NCBI GenBank assembly: GCA_000611775.1
Contig: KK106984.1
Location: 4,317,341 to 4,381,340 of the forward strand
Length of the DNA: 64,000 nucleotides
Reading direction: 5' to 3'
From: Umbilicaria muhlenbergii
Taxonomy: Eukaryota; Ascomycota; Lecanoromycetes; Umbilicariales; Umbilicariaceae
Shown: in pieces, positions 32,353 through 44,122 of the stretch
Layout of the letters: each line of letters begins with the position of its first letter
Numbering within the stretch: position 1 is the first letter of the stretch
The notes under the pieces: model-generated
Databases searched by the model: none
Told to the model about the DNA's origin: nothing
Seen by the model: only the letters and a program-made list of their open reading frames with translations
Position numbers and translations under genes: made by a program

Positions 32353-33681
32353 ATGGCATTGTACAAGATGTCCGGATTGGACAAGTACATTCCACGCATC
32401 GAATTGTCGTACACAAGCTACTTTGTTGTTGTCTATGGTCTATGTCTCATACCGGCCTTGGTCATTGCATTATTCGCCCTGAAGGATCGTTGGACCGAGC
32501 AAAGCCAACCCAGAGGATGTAGAAAGCTCGGGCTGAGGGGACAGAGCAATCTAGCCGATGAGTGGGATGCGAAGTATAGTGGGGGAAGCGAGTCGGGTAA
32601 AAACGAGCACGGAGAAACCACATGGAGAGTGAAGAGCTTATGGATTTATCCTGTCAAGAGCTGTAGAGGCATCGAGCTGAATCGGGGGACTGTTGTTAGT
32701 ACGGGCATGGAATACGATCGCCAGTTTTGCTTCGCGCAACTGAGAAGCCCATTCCCTGTCTCTGCAGACACACCCAAATCAGAGAAAGCAGCACATCAGT
32801 GGAAATTCATTACGCAACGAGAGTTTCCGCTGCTCGCGACAGTGAAGACGGAAGTCTGGGTCCCGGATCCTTCATCGCCGACGTACACTCCCAAGGAACC
32901 TTTCGTGCAGAGCGGTGGAGCCTTGGTCATGACATATCCATTCGCAGAAGATGGCTGGAGGGGTGTTCTCTCGCGCTTGGTTGCGACCTTTGGAGGAAGT
33001 GAATCGCGCAGGTCTGTCACGCTTCCATTCAACCCAACAGCGGATCAGATTAAAGCGAAGGGATATACCATGGAGCAGATGGCAATATGGAAGGACTCTC
33101 CGCAAGCACTCAACATGGGCGCCAGCCTTCCACCCGAGTTGCAATATGCCATCGGTGTTCGGAACCCACTCACCATATTCCGAGTCGCACAGGAGCATGA
33201 GAGGAAGGTGTTTCGCTGCGCACCCAGAGAAGAGCAGTTGGGCTATCAGCCAGTGACTGGCTTTGCAGACTCATATCCTTTGCACCTACTAAACCTGGCC
33301 AGTGTGCAGGATGTCGCGGCTGGTCTTCAAGCGGGAGCCCCAAAGCTAAGTGCTTTGCAATTTCGTTCGAATATCATTATCACAGGGCCGCAGAAGTATG
33401 CCGAGGACTCTTGGAAACGAATCCGGATTGGCGAGTTCGTATACTATGTTTCCTGCAGGACTACCAGATGCAGGCTCCCCAACACCAATCAAATCACCGG
33501 TGTTAAGCATCGAGACGAGCCGGACAAAACGTTGAAGAAATTCCGATGTATCGACGAAGGAGCCGCGGGATTTGCTTGCATGGGTATGCAAATGGTTCCT
33601 GCACTTCAGGAGAGCAAGATCAAAGTCGGAGATGCCATCGAGGTCCTCGAAACCGGAGAGCACTACTATCTCCCGCAGTAA
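32353..33681 (+). CDS. MOSC-domain, mARC-like molybdenum cofactor protein
   Basis: Single exon, 442 aa. A hydrophobic anchor near residues 20-44 (YFVVVYGLCLIPALVIALFAL) precedes a charged linker. The MOSC N-terminal beta-barrel begins at VKSLWIYPVKSCRGIELNRG, followed by YDRQFCF. The MOSC domain proper runs to the C-terminus with QFRSNIIITG, CRTTRCRLPNTNQITG near residue 365-380 and KFRCIDEGAAGFACMGMQ. The Cys in the C-x-x-x-x-C-x-x-x-N-x-x-TG block is the expected sulfur or molybdenum ligand. Eukaryotic relatives (mARC) are anchored in the outer mitochondrial membrane and reduce N-hydroxylated compounds. The anchor here supports a membrane location. Substrate and electron partner are unknown. 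Confidence 0.88.
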   Translation: MALYKMSGLDKYIPRIELSYTSYFVVVYGLCLIPALVIALFALKDRWTEQSQPRGCRKLGLRGQSNLADEWDAKYSGGSESGKNEHGETTWRVKSLWIYPVKSCRGIELNRGTVVSTGMEYDRQFCFAQLRSPFPVSADTPKSEKAAHQWKFITQREFPLLATVKTEVWVPDPSSPTYTPKEPFVQSGGALVMTYPFAEDGWRGVLSRLVATFGGSESRRSVTLPFNPTADQIKAKGYTMEQMAIWKDSPQALNMGASLPPELQYAIGVRNPLTIFRVAQEHERKVFRCAPREEQLGYQPVTGFADSYPLHLLNLASVQDVAAGLQAGAPKLSALQFRSNIIITGPQKYAEDSWKRIRIGEFVYYVSCRTTRCRLPNTNQITGVKHRDEPDKTLKKFRCIDEGAAGFACMGMQMVPALQESKIKVGDAIEVLETGEHYYLPQ

Positions 33682-34815
33682 CGTTTGTCCCAGCCAGACC
33701 CAAGCCGCACCTTGGATCGGGCATCGCCGTGGCAGGTCTCAGAATGTTTGCCCTAAAGTCTTGCGCCTTATGGTTTTTAAGGACCGATGATTCGCCACCG
33801 CCGTCGCTCGTGCCGTCCCGTGACTCCCGTCCGAGAAAAGCGCCAATCTATCCGCTATCTGCGACGATATGGTCGCGTGGTGCTACTACGCCTCGTCGAG
33901 ACAAGATCTGGCATGAGGCCGATAGAAACTCCCGCTCTGAGAAGTAATGGTGTGCTTGAAGAATGGGACTTAGATAAGTGCGAATTGAAGAAAGATCAAA
34001 CTCAAATACTGCCAGATCGTATTTTGCCGTGAGTGAGTACAAGTTGGCAAGCCACATCTGCGGCATCGTCCCCAGATTCGGTCGGAGGTGGCCGATGTCA
34101 GAAGTCTCGGCTAAATCCTACACGTCCAGGGTGCTTATCATGCACCTAAAAGTCCGGCTGGCCTGGATCAGCCTTCTATCTGTCCACGGCGATTGAACAA
34201 CTCGATACTATTGGACGCTTCACACACGATCGGTGCCCCCCGCTGCACTTGTACTCTAGTCGGCAGAGTCCATGTGGGGATCACCATGAATACAGACTCT
34301 TTACGCAAAAAGATTTACACTCTTCAACCAGCAGTCCGGCGTCTTGCGCAGGTGGAAGAGTTGGTGTTGTGATGTTACAAGATCATATAAATCATGCATT
34401 CTGCTTCCAGTGTACCTGTGCTCTCATCTCATTGCGACCAAGATCAAGAACGAATATTGGGACGTGATAGTGTATCTCCGACATCTTCGAGACTTCTGTA
34501 TTGCTTTTTGACCCTATCCATTTTCCAGCTCCTGCCACCCCCATGCGATACATACACAATTCCGCACAAGACTGGAGATCGACATATCTCTCTTGACCAA
34601 TTTCGTCATTCGCAAATCGTTCCCGACTACGAACAGCCGCCCTGAGCCGTGCTGGTCGTGTGCCTTTAAAATCAGTAGACGCCCTATCTACAGCCGATAT
34701 CATAGCTGAAGGAGGCTGTTCGCCGGCAAAGAATTGAAGGAACAAAAAAATACGAGAAAACCGTACAGGTTCCACATAACCCTCAAAAGTGAACGACAGC
34801 AGATAAAGGCTCGTG
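33682..34815. other. no supported gene
   Basis: 1.1 kb between MOSC and purine transporter genes. A 178-codon minus frame at 34,392-34,928 overlaps the transporter's first exon and shows no domain; I regard it as a shadow. Confidence 0.5.
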
Positions 34816-36917
34816 ATGGATGATTCGCCAGACCGAATCGGGCCCGATATGGCGCCCAAGAAGACGTTCGGCGACAAGGCGAGAGGACTTGTGAGGGCAT
34901 TGACTTCAAAGTGAGTAACCTTCTCCACCAGCGCAGAGAGGCCCCAAACACGCCCTCACGCCATCCCCATCCCTCCATCACCCCTCGAAATCTGCCGCTC
35001 CTCCCATCCCTAACCCCAGCCCATCTCCTCCACCACTCCCCAAAACCAGCACTAACAACCCCCCCAAGAGACGGTCTCATCGGCGACTACGACTACGCCT
35101 TCCTCTTCACGCCCAACCTCCCCTTCATGCGCAAATCCCTGCGCGCCGCCCCCTTCTTCGGCCTCCACGACAAAATGCCGCTCATCCTAGCCCTCCTCCT
35201 CGGCTTCCAGCACGCCCTCTCCATGCTCGCCGGCGTCATCAGCCCGCCCATCATCATCGCGGGCCAAGCCGGCGCCAACTTCTCCACCGACCAGGCCCAG
35301 TACCTCGTCTCCACCTCGCTCATCGTCTGCGGCATCCTGTCCTCGGTCCAGATCACCCGCTTCCACATCTACAAGTCGCCGTACTATGTCGGCACCGGCT
35401 TGATCTCGGTCGTCGGCACCAGCTTCGCCATTATCCCCGTGGCGACCGGCGCCTTCGCCCAGATGTACAAGACCGGGTATTGCCCTACCGCGGCGGACGG
35501 GACCAAGCTGCCGTGTCCGGAGGGGTACGGCGCCCTGCTCGGGACGGCGTGCGTGTGTGCTTTGCTGGAAATCGCGCTCTCCTTCACCTCCCCCAAATAC
35601 CTGAAAAAGTTCTTCCCGCCGCTCGTCACGGGCCCGACCGTCGCTCTCATCGGCATCTCCCTCGTCCAAGCCGGCTTCGAGGATTGGGCGGGGGGCGCGG
35701 GCAGCTGCATGACGAGACCCGCGACGGGACCGCCGCCCGTGTGTCCGTATGCGGGGGCGCCGCACGCGTTGCCCTGGGGGAGCGCGCAGTTCATCGGCCT
35801 GGGGTTTTCGGTGTTTGTGACGATTATCATCTGCGAGCGGTTCGGCAGCCCGATCATGAAGTCGTGCGCGGTGGTGATGGGGCTGTTGGTCGGCTGCATC
35901 ATTGCGGGCGCGACGGGGTATTTCGACCGGTCGACGATCGATGCGGCGCCGGCGGTGTCGTTTATTTGGGTGCGCACGTTCCCGTTGAGGGTGTATGGGC
36001 CGATCGTGCTGCCGTTGCTGGCGGTTTACATCGTGCTTATGATGGAGGCCATTGGGGATATTACGGCTACGTGCGATGTTTCAAGGTTGGAGGTTGAGGG
36101 GGAGTTGTTCGATTCGAGGATTCAGGGGGGGGTGCTGGCGGATGGGTTTAATGGGTTGCTGGCGGGGCTTTGCACCATTACGCCAATGTCGACGTTTGCG
36201 CAGGTAAGGGGTCTTCTTGCTCTTTCTCCCCGGTTGGATTCCGATGTTGGGGATCGATGTTAACACGGAAGCAGAATAATGGCGTTATTGCCCTCACGAG
36301 ATGCGCGAATCGCAAGGCGGGCTATGCGGCTTGTTTCTTCCTTGTCGTCATGGGCATCTTCTCGAAGTTCGCCGCTGCTCTCGTCGCTATTCCCTCGCCT
36401 GTTTTGGGAGGCATGACCGTGAGAACCCCCCCCCTTCCTCTTCCCCTGCTCTCACTCTTTCCCAACATCCCCATACTAACGAACCACCTACCCGCAGACC
36501 TTCCTCTTCAGCGCCGTCGCCGTCTCCGGCATCCGCATCATCTCCACCGTTCCCTTCACACGCCGCAACCGCTTCATCCTCACCGCCAGCATGTCGCTCG
36601 GCTTCGGCGCCACCCTCGTGCCCAACTGGTTCAGCTACGTCTTCACCTACAGCGGCGACAACCACGCCCTGCAGGGCTTCTTCAACGCCATCATCCTCGT
36701 GCTGGAGACCGGCTTCGCCATCACGGCGTTTTTGGCCATCTTTTTGAATCTCGTGCTCGAGGAGGAGGTCGAGGATGAGGCCCGGAGTATTACGGCTAAT
36801 GAGGCGGATCGGGCGGATGATCGGGTGGAGTGGGCACGGATTCAGAGGGGGGGTGAGGGGGTGGGGGAGAAGGAGGGGGATGTGGAGAGTGGGGATGGGG
36901 GGTTGGTTAAGGGGTGA
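34816..36917 (+). CDS. uapA: purine/uric acid-xanthine permease (UapA/UapC, NAT family)
   Basis: Four exons (34816-34910, 35069-36203, 36275-36418, 36498-36917) sum to 1,794 nt, giving 597 aa. The N-terminal cytosolic segment ends in DGLIGDYDYAFLFTPNLPFM, a UapA/UapC hallmark. About a dozen membrane helices follow. The NAT signature QNNGVIALTRCANR begins at residue 410 and spans the exon 2/3 junction; upstream EAIGDITATCDVS is the conserved acidic segment of the substrate site. GLLALSPR... readings continue only into intron 2, which has a gtaagg donor. Family members carry xanthine and uric acid into the cell with protons. UapA and UapC cannot be separated by eye, so the symbol is provisional. 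The C-terminus has an acidic, Gly-rich tail (EEEVEDEAR) that could serve in endocytic turnover. Confidence 0.92.
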
Positions 36918-37390
36918 GAGTGAAGGGATTAGTCGGAGGGTTGAGGGTTGCAGGTGGGTATGGGGATCGGTGGGGGGCGCGGGGGATCGGTTTTGAGGAC
37001 TTGTGTACGTCCTTGGGGATTGTGGATGTTCTCTGGGGTTGCGTTTCTATACCGTCTTGTGTAGATAGTGTTGAAGCTGTTCGGACGTGCTAGTGAACCT
37101 TGGGTGTGATTCATCGTACGTCGGGGTGTCTTCCGACTCCAGGGCAGGGTCTTGAACACTGGCGTTCTTCACGGGCCCCGTTGCGACTCAACAACAAAAC
37201 GTTGGGTTGGAAGACGATAGAGCTCCGGGCTTTCCGTGGCTCACACACTCGATATAGTTTGGATTCTCTCCTGATTGTTGAGCCAATCGGAGGTGTTCCC
37301 TGCCTGGGCAGCGCCATTTGTTGTTATTGTTTCCTGGGCCTGGCTACGGAGGATTCTCGCTCGCTCGGCATGATGATCAACAGTAAACAG
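36918..37390. other. transporter 3' flank, no gene
   Basis: G-rich beginning (about 36,840-36,990) then unremarkable sequence. No coding signal. Confidence 0.5.
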
Positions 37391-37650
37391 TATGTGACAC
37401 TAAACCATTGGGAAGTAGATGGTAGGATGAATGGAGATGCTCCTCTCAGCTACTCGCCAAGATGGTCAATGTATGTGACGTTAAGGCATTAAGGCATTAA
37501 GTCATTGCAAAGTAGATTAGTATGATGAACGAAGATACTCCTCACATCCGCTTAGCGAGCTGGTCAGTAGTATGTGATATTGATAGTGAACCATTGAGAA
37601 GTCGATTGGCTGATGAATGGAAATATTCCTCTCATCCAGCCTGGTAGCCA
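37391..37650. repeat. three degenerate tandem units of 80-100 bp
   Basis: Units start at tatgtgac at 37,391, 37,472 and 37,571. All share (a)ccattg-gaagtagat, a gatgaa(t/c)g(g/a)a block, ctcctctca and ctggtcag(t). The middle unit carries an extra internal duplication (ttaaggcattaaggcatt). Old local tandem duplication; function unknown. Confidence 0.75.
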
Positions 37651-39194
37651 TTCGAATTCACAACCGCGGTTCATCGATCACCTATCATGGTATCAGATCC
37701 AGGTCATCTGGGGTTGCTCCCTTTAGCCCGTGACAACGCATGACCGGTGAATGTTCTTTGCGTCACAGGGCAGCCGATCTCCCCAAGCACGCTAGTCCCT
37801 CAGCCGCATCTTCTGGGAAGAAGAAGGCGGTGAAGATGGAGCTACGGCCCCGACGAAGCGATGTTGGGACACGTTGCTGAACGTGTCACCACCATGTGCA
37901 CGCCGCCCGTATGCGTTGGGGGGTTGAATGATCCTGAATCCTGAATCCTGAACACGGGGATTGTTGCCTAGCGGGAGGATCTGGGTGGGAGAGATGGGGT
38001 CGTTCAGACGGGCCTCGGACCCAAGTCTGGAGGAATTGGGGGTGCATGTGAGAGCGTGTGATGGTGGTGGGCTTTCATACAGGCGGGAGGATACTGGTCC
38101 ATGATCCTGTGGGATACAGACGTGGCAGTCCTCTGTTATGGCATGGCAAGATTACTCGCACTCGTAGCAGGCTGGAGACCAAGGCAGGTAGTGTATCGTC
38201 CGTAGGAGAGCCGAGTAGATTCAAGTCCATGCCCGTCTTTGGTCGTATCAGATGGTACTTGCAGATACATCCAGCATTGCATCCAGCATCAAAGCAGGCA
38301 GGCCAGGGTGGTGTTTCAGACGTTGGCCATGACGGCTTCCAGGCAGCACGGGGGGTGCACGCGGGGACCGAGGTGGCGTTGCAACTCGCTAATCGGATCT
38401 GATAAGGCTAGCCTCCTCGTTAGCGTCTGCCCTCATTCCGTTGGGGGACCCGTCCGACTCGGAAGCAGGCTGTGTCTCCACGCCCTTGGCGAAGTCTTGG
38501 CGCCCCGTCATGGGCCGGAAGTAATACGGAGCTCCCTTCTCGCCGGAATTCCAAGGGCGAAGTAGAACCTGATTCTTCAAACAAGAGGGTCTCGTCTGGG
38601 CCAACATCAGCATCAGCAGCTGCAATGTGCGACGAGTGCCAGCTGGGTCCACGGGATCTTCGCACAGCTCGTGGTGCCTGCCGTCTGATCTGCAGCATGC
38701 TTGCCACTGTGCCAAAGGGATGCCGGTCCAGGCGGGGGGAGGCTGCGTGAGGCGAGCCTGTGTTCCTGGCTAACCTGTCCACGCATCGCCGCTAGGATGG
38801 ATGGGGGAACCTCGTCATCCCCGCGTGCCCACTCACCGGCCATATTCACCCTCACCGCCCGCCCAAATGCGGCAGTATGCAAAAGTTGTTGGGCCCAACG
38901 CTCCACATGAAGCTTTGGCTGCGCAAAGACGAGCCCCCCCTGGGACGACCTTATTGTCAAATCCCGAATCGTGAGCGTGGACGAATGATGATTCGTACAT
39001 CGCTGCAGCAGGCCTTTCAACACCTGAGCTCCATCGACTGCGCTTTTCCTCCGGTTGTCTAGCTGCCTAAATCCGCCGAGCAAAACCCCACCAGCCGCTA
39101 ACACCTACATATTAATACTTCTCACCGTGCCCTCCTATACATTTCTCTCCACCATCGTTACACACATCCCTCACACCACCTCACACCATTCATC
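37651..39194. other. intergenic, no supported gene
   Basis: Overlapping frames on both strands (38,239-39,104) without domains. The last 150 bp are CT-rich (ctcccaccatcg-like pyrimidine runs around 39,130-39,190) and are probably the desaturase promoter/leader. A small repeat cctgaatcctgaatcctga lies near 37,930. Confidence 0.45.
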
Positions 39195-40703
39195 ATGCCT
39201 TCCAGTCAACCCGTGGGAGGCCACCTCGCCGTCAAGGATGAGTTCCTCTCCCCGGAGAGAAAGCAACCGACCATGGCCAAAACATCGGAGCCGAACCGAA
39301 ATCCTTCGTATAACCCGAAGAAGCCTCACATCACAGAGACTGCCATTACCAAGTCCAACTGGTACAAGCACGTCAACTGGCTGAACGTGTCCCTCATTGT
39401 TGGCATTCCTCTCTATGGTTTGATCCAGGCCATATGGACACCTCTACGCTTGAAGACGGCATTGTTCGCGGTGGGCTACTATTTCATGACAGGTCTCGGC
39501 ATCACTGCAGGTGAGCTTTGCCAGGGGACTCCGACGTTATCTGTTCTTGACTAACAGTTGGGAATAGGGTACCATCGACTATGGGCGCATACCTCCTACT
39601 CTGCAACGCTGCCGCTTCGAATCTTTCTCGCTGCTTGCGGTGGCGGTGCCGTTGAGGGCTCCGTAAGATGGTGGGCGAGAGATCATCGTGCTCACCACCG
39701 TTACACCGACACCGAGAAGGACCCATACTCCGTTCGCAAAGGCCTCTTGTACTCTCACTTCGGCTGGATGTTGATGAAGCAAAACCCAAAGCGCATTGGA
39801 CGGACCGATATCTCCGACCTTAACGAAGACCCCGTGGTTGTATGGCAACACCGCAACTACCTCAAAGTTGTGTTCTTCATGGGTCTCATCTTCCCCACAC
39901 TCGTTGCTGGTTTGGGCTGGAATGACTGGATGGGCGGCTTCATCTACGCGGGCATCCTTCGTATCTTCTTCGTTCAGCAAGCAACCTTCTGTGTCAATTC
40001 TCTGGCACATTGGCTCGGAGACCAGCCATTCGACGACCGAAACTCCCCTCGCGACCACGTCATCACCGCCCTCGTCACGCTGGGTGAGGGCTACCACAAT
40101 TTCCACCACGAATTCCCCTCAGACTACCGCAACGCCATCGAATGGCACCAGTACGATCCCACCAAGTGGTCCATCTGGCTCTGGAAGCAAATGGGCCTCG
40201 CCTACGACCTCAAGCAATTCAAGCAGAACGAGATCGAGAAGGGTCGCCTCCAACAACAACAGAAGAAGCTCGACCAGAAACGCTCGAAGCTCGACTGGGG
40301 TGTCCCACTCGACCAGTTGCCAGTGATGGAATGGGACGACTACCAAGACCAAGTCAAGAACGGCCGTGCTCTGATTGCTGTAGCGGGTGTCGTTCATGAC
40401 GTCACCAACTTTGTCAAGGAACACCCGGGCGGTAAGGCCATGATCAGTTCCGGGATGGGCAAGGACGCGACTGCCATGTTTAATGGTGGTGTCTACATGC
40501 ACTCCAACGCCGCGCACAACCTGCTTTCAACCATGAGAGTTGGTGTTATCCGCGGCGGATGCGAGGTCGAGATCTGGAAGAGGGCGCAGCGCGAGAACAA
40601 GGATGTTCAGTACGTCAAGGATGACAAGGGACAGCAGATCATCCGAGCCGGTAACCAAGTCACCAAGATCTCGGAGCCGCCGGCTTCGGCTGGTGCGGCT
40701 TAG
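39195..40703 (+). CDS. delta-9 fatty acid (stearoyl-CoA) desaturase with cytochrome b5 domain
   Basis: Two exons (39195-39510, 39568-40703) sum to 1,452 nt, giving 483 aa. Three histidine boxes bind the di-iron centre: HRLWAH (108-113), HRAHH (145-149) and HNFHH (282-286). Paired hydrophobic segments around them anchor the enzyme in the ER membrane. A C-terminal cytochrome b5-like domain carries the haem motif HPGG near residue 395, the Ole1/SdeA arrangement that delivers electrons within one polypeptide. It introduces the first double bond into palmitoyl- and stearoyl-CoA. The intron at 39,511-39,567 splits the GYHRLWAH box at its Gly codon, with clean gtgagc..tag ends. The start is chosen at MPSSQPVGG; a later ATG (MAKTSEP) is possible but less likely. 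The gene appears intact. Confidence 0.95.
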
Positions 40704-41783
40704 GGTGAGGTGGTCCGGAAGCCTTACGACGTTACGACTCCACCAATCGACTTGTTCTTTGAGCGTGCTTTTCTTCTTCCGGTATCTGACAAGGGCGTCA
40801 TTGGATTTTTGTCGTTGAGAGAAGCGGCGACGGGGTATCTTTATTTCTTGAGGCAGCCATGCATGATGTATGCATGCATATCCTCCAGCACAAGAATTAT
40901 CGGGGTCGGACTTGCCTGTTTCAGAACAAGGCGGTTTCTGCGGTTTCGAGTGCGTGTTTTTAGGGGCGCGCGCGATAGACTGCTGGATTTTGCTGTGGGG
41001 CCGGGGAATGTATCTACAACCGATACCCCTTAATTACTTGTACATATCAGAACTGACTTGGAACATATTTCTTGGGGGTGATGAGTGATAACTGATGAGG
41101 TTTGAAGATACCAAACAATAAGGGCGAATGAATAGAATACCCTGTAAACACCAACTAATCAGTCTTCTTAGCCCCGGTTCTGATTGCCTCAGCTAGCTCA
41201 GACCTCATTCCGAAACGGCTTGCTAGCGCGCGGCCACCCTGGCAAAACCAGGGAGCTAACCTGTTCGGATAGCTGGTGGTGTGTTGGGGAGGTTGAAGTT
41301 AAGTGGAGGTTTGGGTCCGTATCGTTTCCATTTTTGCTTGTCCGTGCCGATGATGATCCTAAGCGATGCGATGCTTGCTCTGGAGGTGGGGCGGAACGGA
41401 CTGGATGAAGTAACTGTCTGCGTTCGCAGATGCTGAATTGGTCTATGAGTTGGGGTTTGGGTTGGGGTTGGGGTTGGAACTCCTCCAGGCCATGTCGGAG
41501 GACGAAAACGGAGGACGAGCATACACGTACCTCTGATGTGGAAACGACGCAGGGGAGTTGGGCATTGGATGAGAAGGGGAGCGGAGAAGGCAAAAAGGAA
41601 AGGGAAAGGAGAAATGAGAGTGACAATCTCCTCGAACTTCGCCCCATGCTGTGCCCCGAGCACAGCATTTCCACGCCCTCACACCCTGCTCTAGTCCAAA
41701 CCTCCCCCTCCCTAAATACAGCCATGCACCCTCTCCAATCTCGTCCCTCCCCTCTGCCACCTCCATACCCTTCGCCCTCACCA
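40704..41783. other. intergenic, no supported gene
   Basis: 3' flank of the desaturase followed by the upstream region of the cysteine-rich gene. A G-rich telomere-like tract (gttggggtttgggttggggt, continuing) lies at 41,449-41,477. The 275-codon minus frame at 41,198-42,025 has repetitive Ala-rich composition and is antisense to the next gene; I reject it. Confidence 0.5.
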
Positions 41784-42510
41784 TGTCTCCATCCTGTTAC
41801 TGGCCTGACGGCTCCCCCATCGGCTTCGGCTACGTCGCTTGCACCCCCAGCACAACCAACAGTGTCTGCTGCAGCGAAGGCGACAGCTGCGTCGGCAACG
41901 CTCTCTGCTACAGCGGCTACGGCTCCGTCTACCGCGGCGGCTGTACCGACCGCACCTAGCAGGCCGACGAATGCGCCCGCGTGTGCACGAACGGCTCGTT
42001 CCCCCTCCCCCCTCGGGCTTCTCAATCAGCCACCTAACAGTCCATGGCGCCGCAGTGACGACCTCCTCGTTCGTGAATCTGCAACCGTGCTACATCGGCG
42101 CCTCGCTCAGTGACAAATCGACTTTCTGCTGCTGGGCCGGCGGCGGAGCCGACCCCACCGGCTGCTGCGCCGGGCCCACTTTCGACTTCCTCCCCGGCGT
42201 CGGCGAGGTCGTGCAGGCGAACGTCAGCGGCGTCGCGGTCACGGAGCCGGCTTGTCCGAACCGGCAGAGCACTCTCGTTGTTGGAAGCGCCGTCGGCGTT
42301 CCGCTCGGGGTCTTGCTGCTCGTGGCTCTGGCGTTCCTGCTGTGGCGGGAGCGGAGACACAGAGCGGGCGTTGAGCGGGTGGTTGCGGAGGCGCAGGCGC
42401 AAGACGCGGAGCCGGTGGTAAGGAAGGAGGAGGGGGAGGCGAGGGTGGAGGAGTTGGAGGGGGAGAGGCGTTGGGAATTGCATGGGTCTGGGGGAGTGGT
42501 GGAAATGTAG
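41784..42510 (+). pseudogene. Cys-rich single-pass membrane protein with in-frame TAG
   Basis: The first block reads CYWPDGSPIGFGYVACTPST, then CCSEGDSCVGNALCYSGYGS and GGCTDRT, then a TAG at 41,957-41,959, then QADECARVC in the same frame. In the many fungal relatives I know, this position is Trp (CTD-x-(S/T)W-x(4)-C-x(2-3)-C), so TGG has probably become TAG. After about 42,010 the frame shifts to one encoding LQPCYIGAS, STFCCW, GCCAGPTF, a membrane helix (VGVPLGVLLLVALAFLLW) and an acidic cytosolic tail to 42,510. A 47-nt intron with a weak donor (gtgcac) could account for the shift; otherwise it is a second lesion. An intron hiding the TAG is possible, but would delete conserved residues. 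The role of the family is unknown, perhaps cell-surface sensing. Confidence 0.6.
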
Positions 42511-43547
42511 GGGATGGGAGTTGGATGTACTTTACTCTGCTCTGCTCTGCGTTACTCTGTTCCTCTTCAAACTCCACAGTGCACTTCAGCTGCACTATCA
42601 ATTGAAGGAGTGTGGCATGAAAGGAATCGGGGAAGGAATCTTGATGGCTCTTACTTATCGAACCTGCAACTAGATTCGAGCTTTGTAGTGATGGAATGGC
42701 TGCTTCATGTTTCACTCTGATGGGACATAACATCGAGTGTTCGCGCGGACGACTTTAGATGGATCAAAGCCCTGCTCTGCACGGTTGGTCATTGGTAACG
42801 GAGGCCCGATGAGTCCTGCACACGCTAACAGCTGATATAGCCGTTGCGTAGGTGTGACGTCTCAGCTGACACTAGCGTTGCTGTAAGCGAAGTGCCAAGG
42901 GCTCACTGACAAAAGCCCTATACAAATGGTATTTGCTGGCTGCTTTGCAGCTTTCACAGGAACGACCCAGACTTGACAGAGAGCGGCGATAAAATGAGAA
43001 GCGAAAAGTAGAACACCATCAACGAGAAGAGCACAGACTAACGGGTGGTATACTTTCAAAAGTAGAGGAGATGTTGAATAGAGCGAAGAGAAGGGAGAGC
43101 AGCATCCATACTATCACCTCCGAAAGGTAATCTTTGCTGAAATAGAGATGTTTGCTCGTAACAGTAAGATACATTCCATACAAGTATCTACCATGCTCTC
43201 TAGGTCGACATCAGTCCTCACAAACAAGATGATATCCGTAGAGCTTATGGGAACAAAAGAACTGATGAAATGCTCCCCAGCTCGGTCCTATTTGGCGCTG
43301 CTTCGCCAGAGCAAGAGTAACGCCCTGTAATTTTTGAACAAGGCTTGTCATCTCACAGTATTCGAAGTAAGGCTGAAGCGTCGAATATGACTCGCATGGC
43401 TTGAATCAGTTGCCAGAGCCCCGCCCCTGTACCTCGTCGACGCCCGTAAGCGAACGCCACAGCCACATGCATAAATATCAAAACACAGAAAATAATACCC
43501 CAAACCCTTATCTTCCGCATCTCCACTCTTTTAACCTTTCAAAAAAG
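42511..43547. other. no gene seen
   Basis: Short frames only between the Cys-rich pseudogene and the tRNA. Confidence 0.5.
43541..43546 (-). terminator. Pol III T-run after tRNA-Asn
   Basis: Six consecutive A on the plus strand (T6 on the transcribed sense) immediately beyond the tRNA 3' end. Confidence 0.75.
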
Positions 43548-43629
43548 CGTCCTCGGACAGGATTGAACTGTCAACCTCTCGATTGCAAACTTAACAGTCG
43601 AACGCGCTAACCAGTTGCGCCACGAAGAC
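43548..43629 (-). tRNA. tRNA-Asn (anticodon GTT) with 8-nt intron
   Basis: The minus strand folds into a full cloverleaf. The acceptor stem is GTCTTCG with CGAGGAC (one G-U), the D stem GCGC with GCGC, and the anticodon stem TTCGA with TCGAG. The T arm is GACAG-TTCAATC-CTGTC. The anticodon loop reads CTGTTA, then an 8-nt intron, then A, placing the intron at the canonical position after base 37. Discriminator base is G, as expected for tRNA-Asn. Minus-strand T-run (TTTTTT) lies directly 3' and is the likely Pol III terminator. Confidence 0.95.
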
Positions 43630-44122
43630 TGAGTTGAATGGGGCAGATTGGACTGACGTTGGCTGAGCGGCAGGTTTATTGTAGTATTATAAAGCGATTG
43701 CTATTGGTGGTGGCGTTGGTGTGAGAAGACTGGGGGGCATGCTTGTGTTTGACAAGGTGCCGTTGGGTCGAGGATAACAGACCCTGACATTGTATTGGAA
43801 ACGCCGTAGTCTCCAAGGGTCGGCTCGCATGTTTGCAAGAGAAGATATGGAATGGTATAATGGGATACTACCTAGCAACGACGCATTGAAGAAGTCCATT
43901 ACACTAGGGACCCGAACCTTGGAATTACCATCCCTTAGTTCTCCGCTCGAGAATATCAAAGCAGCACGCTTGCATCTCGGGCCTATATCCAAAACAAGCG
44001 GCAGTCTCCAGTTGAGGACTGCCACTTATGCTGTGCACACGTTTTGATCTCCCGTTTCGTAACTCATCCCTCATGGTCCCAAATCCCCCATCCCTCATGT
44101 TCCAGTCCCCTAGCCCGCATAA
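43630..44122. other. no gene seen
   Basis: A 112-codon minus frame without a recognisable domain; nothing else. Confidence 0.5.

Noticed and set aside
34392-34928. 178-codon minus frame over the purine transporter start
   Set aside because: Antisense to the first exon of a secure gene and no domain seen.
35187-35765. 192-codon minus frame inside the transporter gene
   Set aside because: Arg/Gly-rich shadow of conserved transporter sequence.
32353-40703. Idea of a metabolic gene cluster (MOSC, purine permease, desaturase)
   Set aside because: Same strand but intergenic distances exceed 1 kb and the functions are unrelated; no shared regulatory motif seen.
41198-42025. 275-codon minus frame, Ala-rich
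   Set aside because: Antisense shadow of the Cys-rich gene; repetitive Ala/Val composition typical of reversed Gly/Ser/Thr codons.
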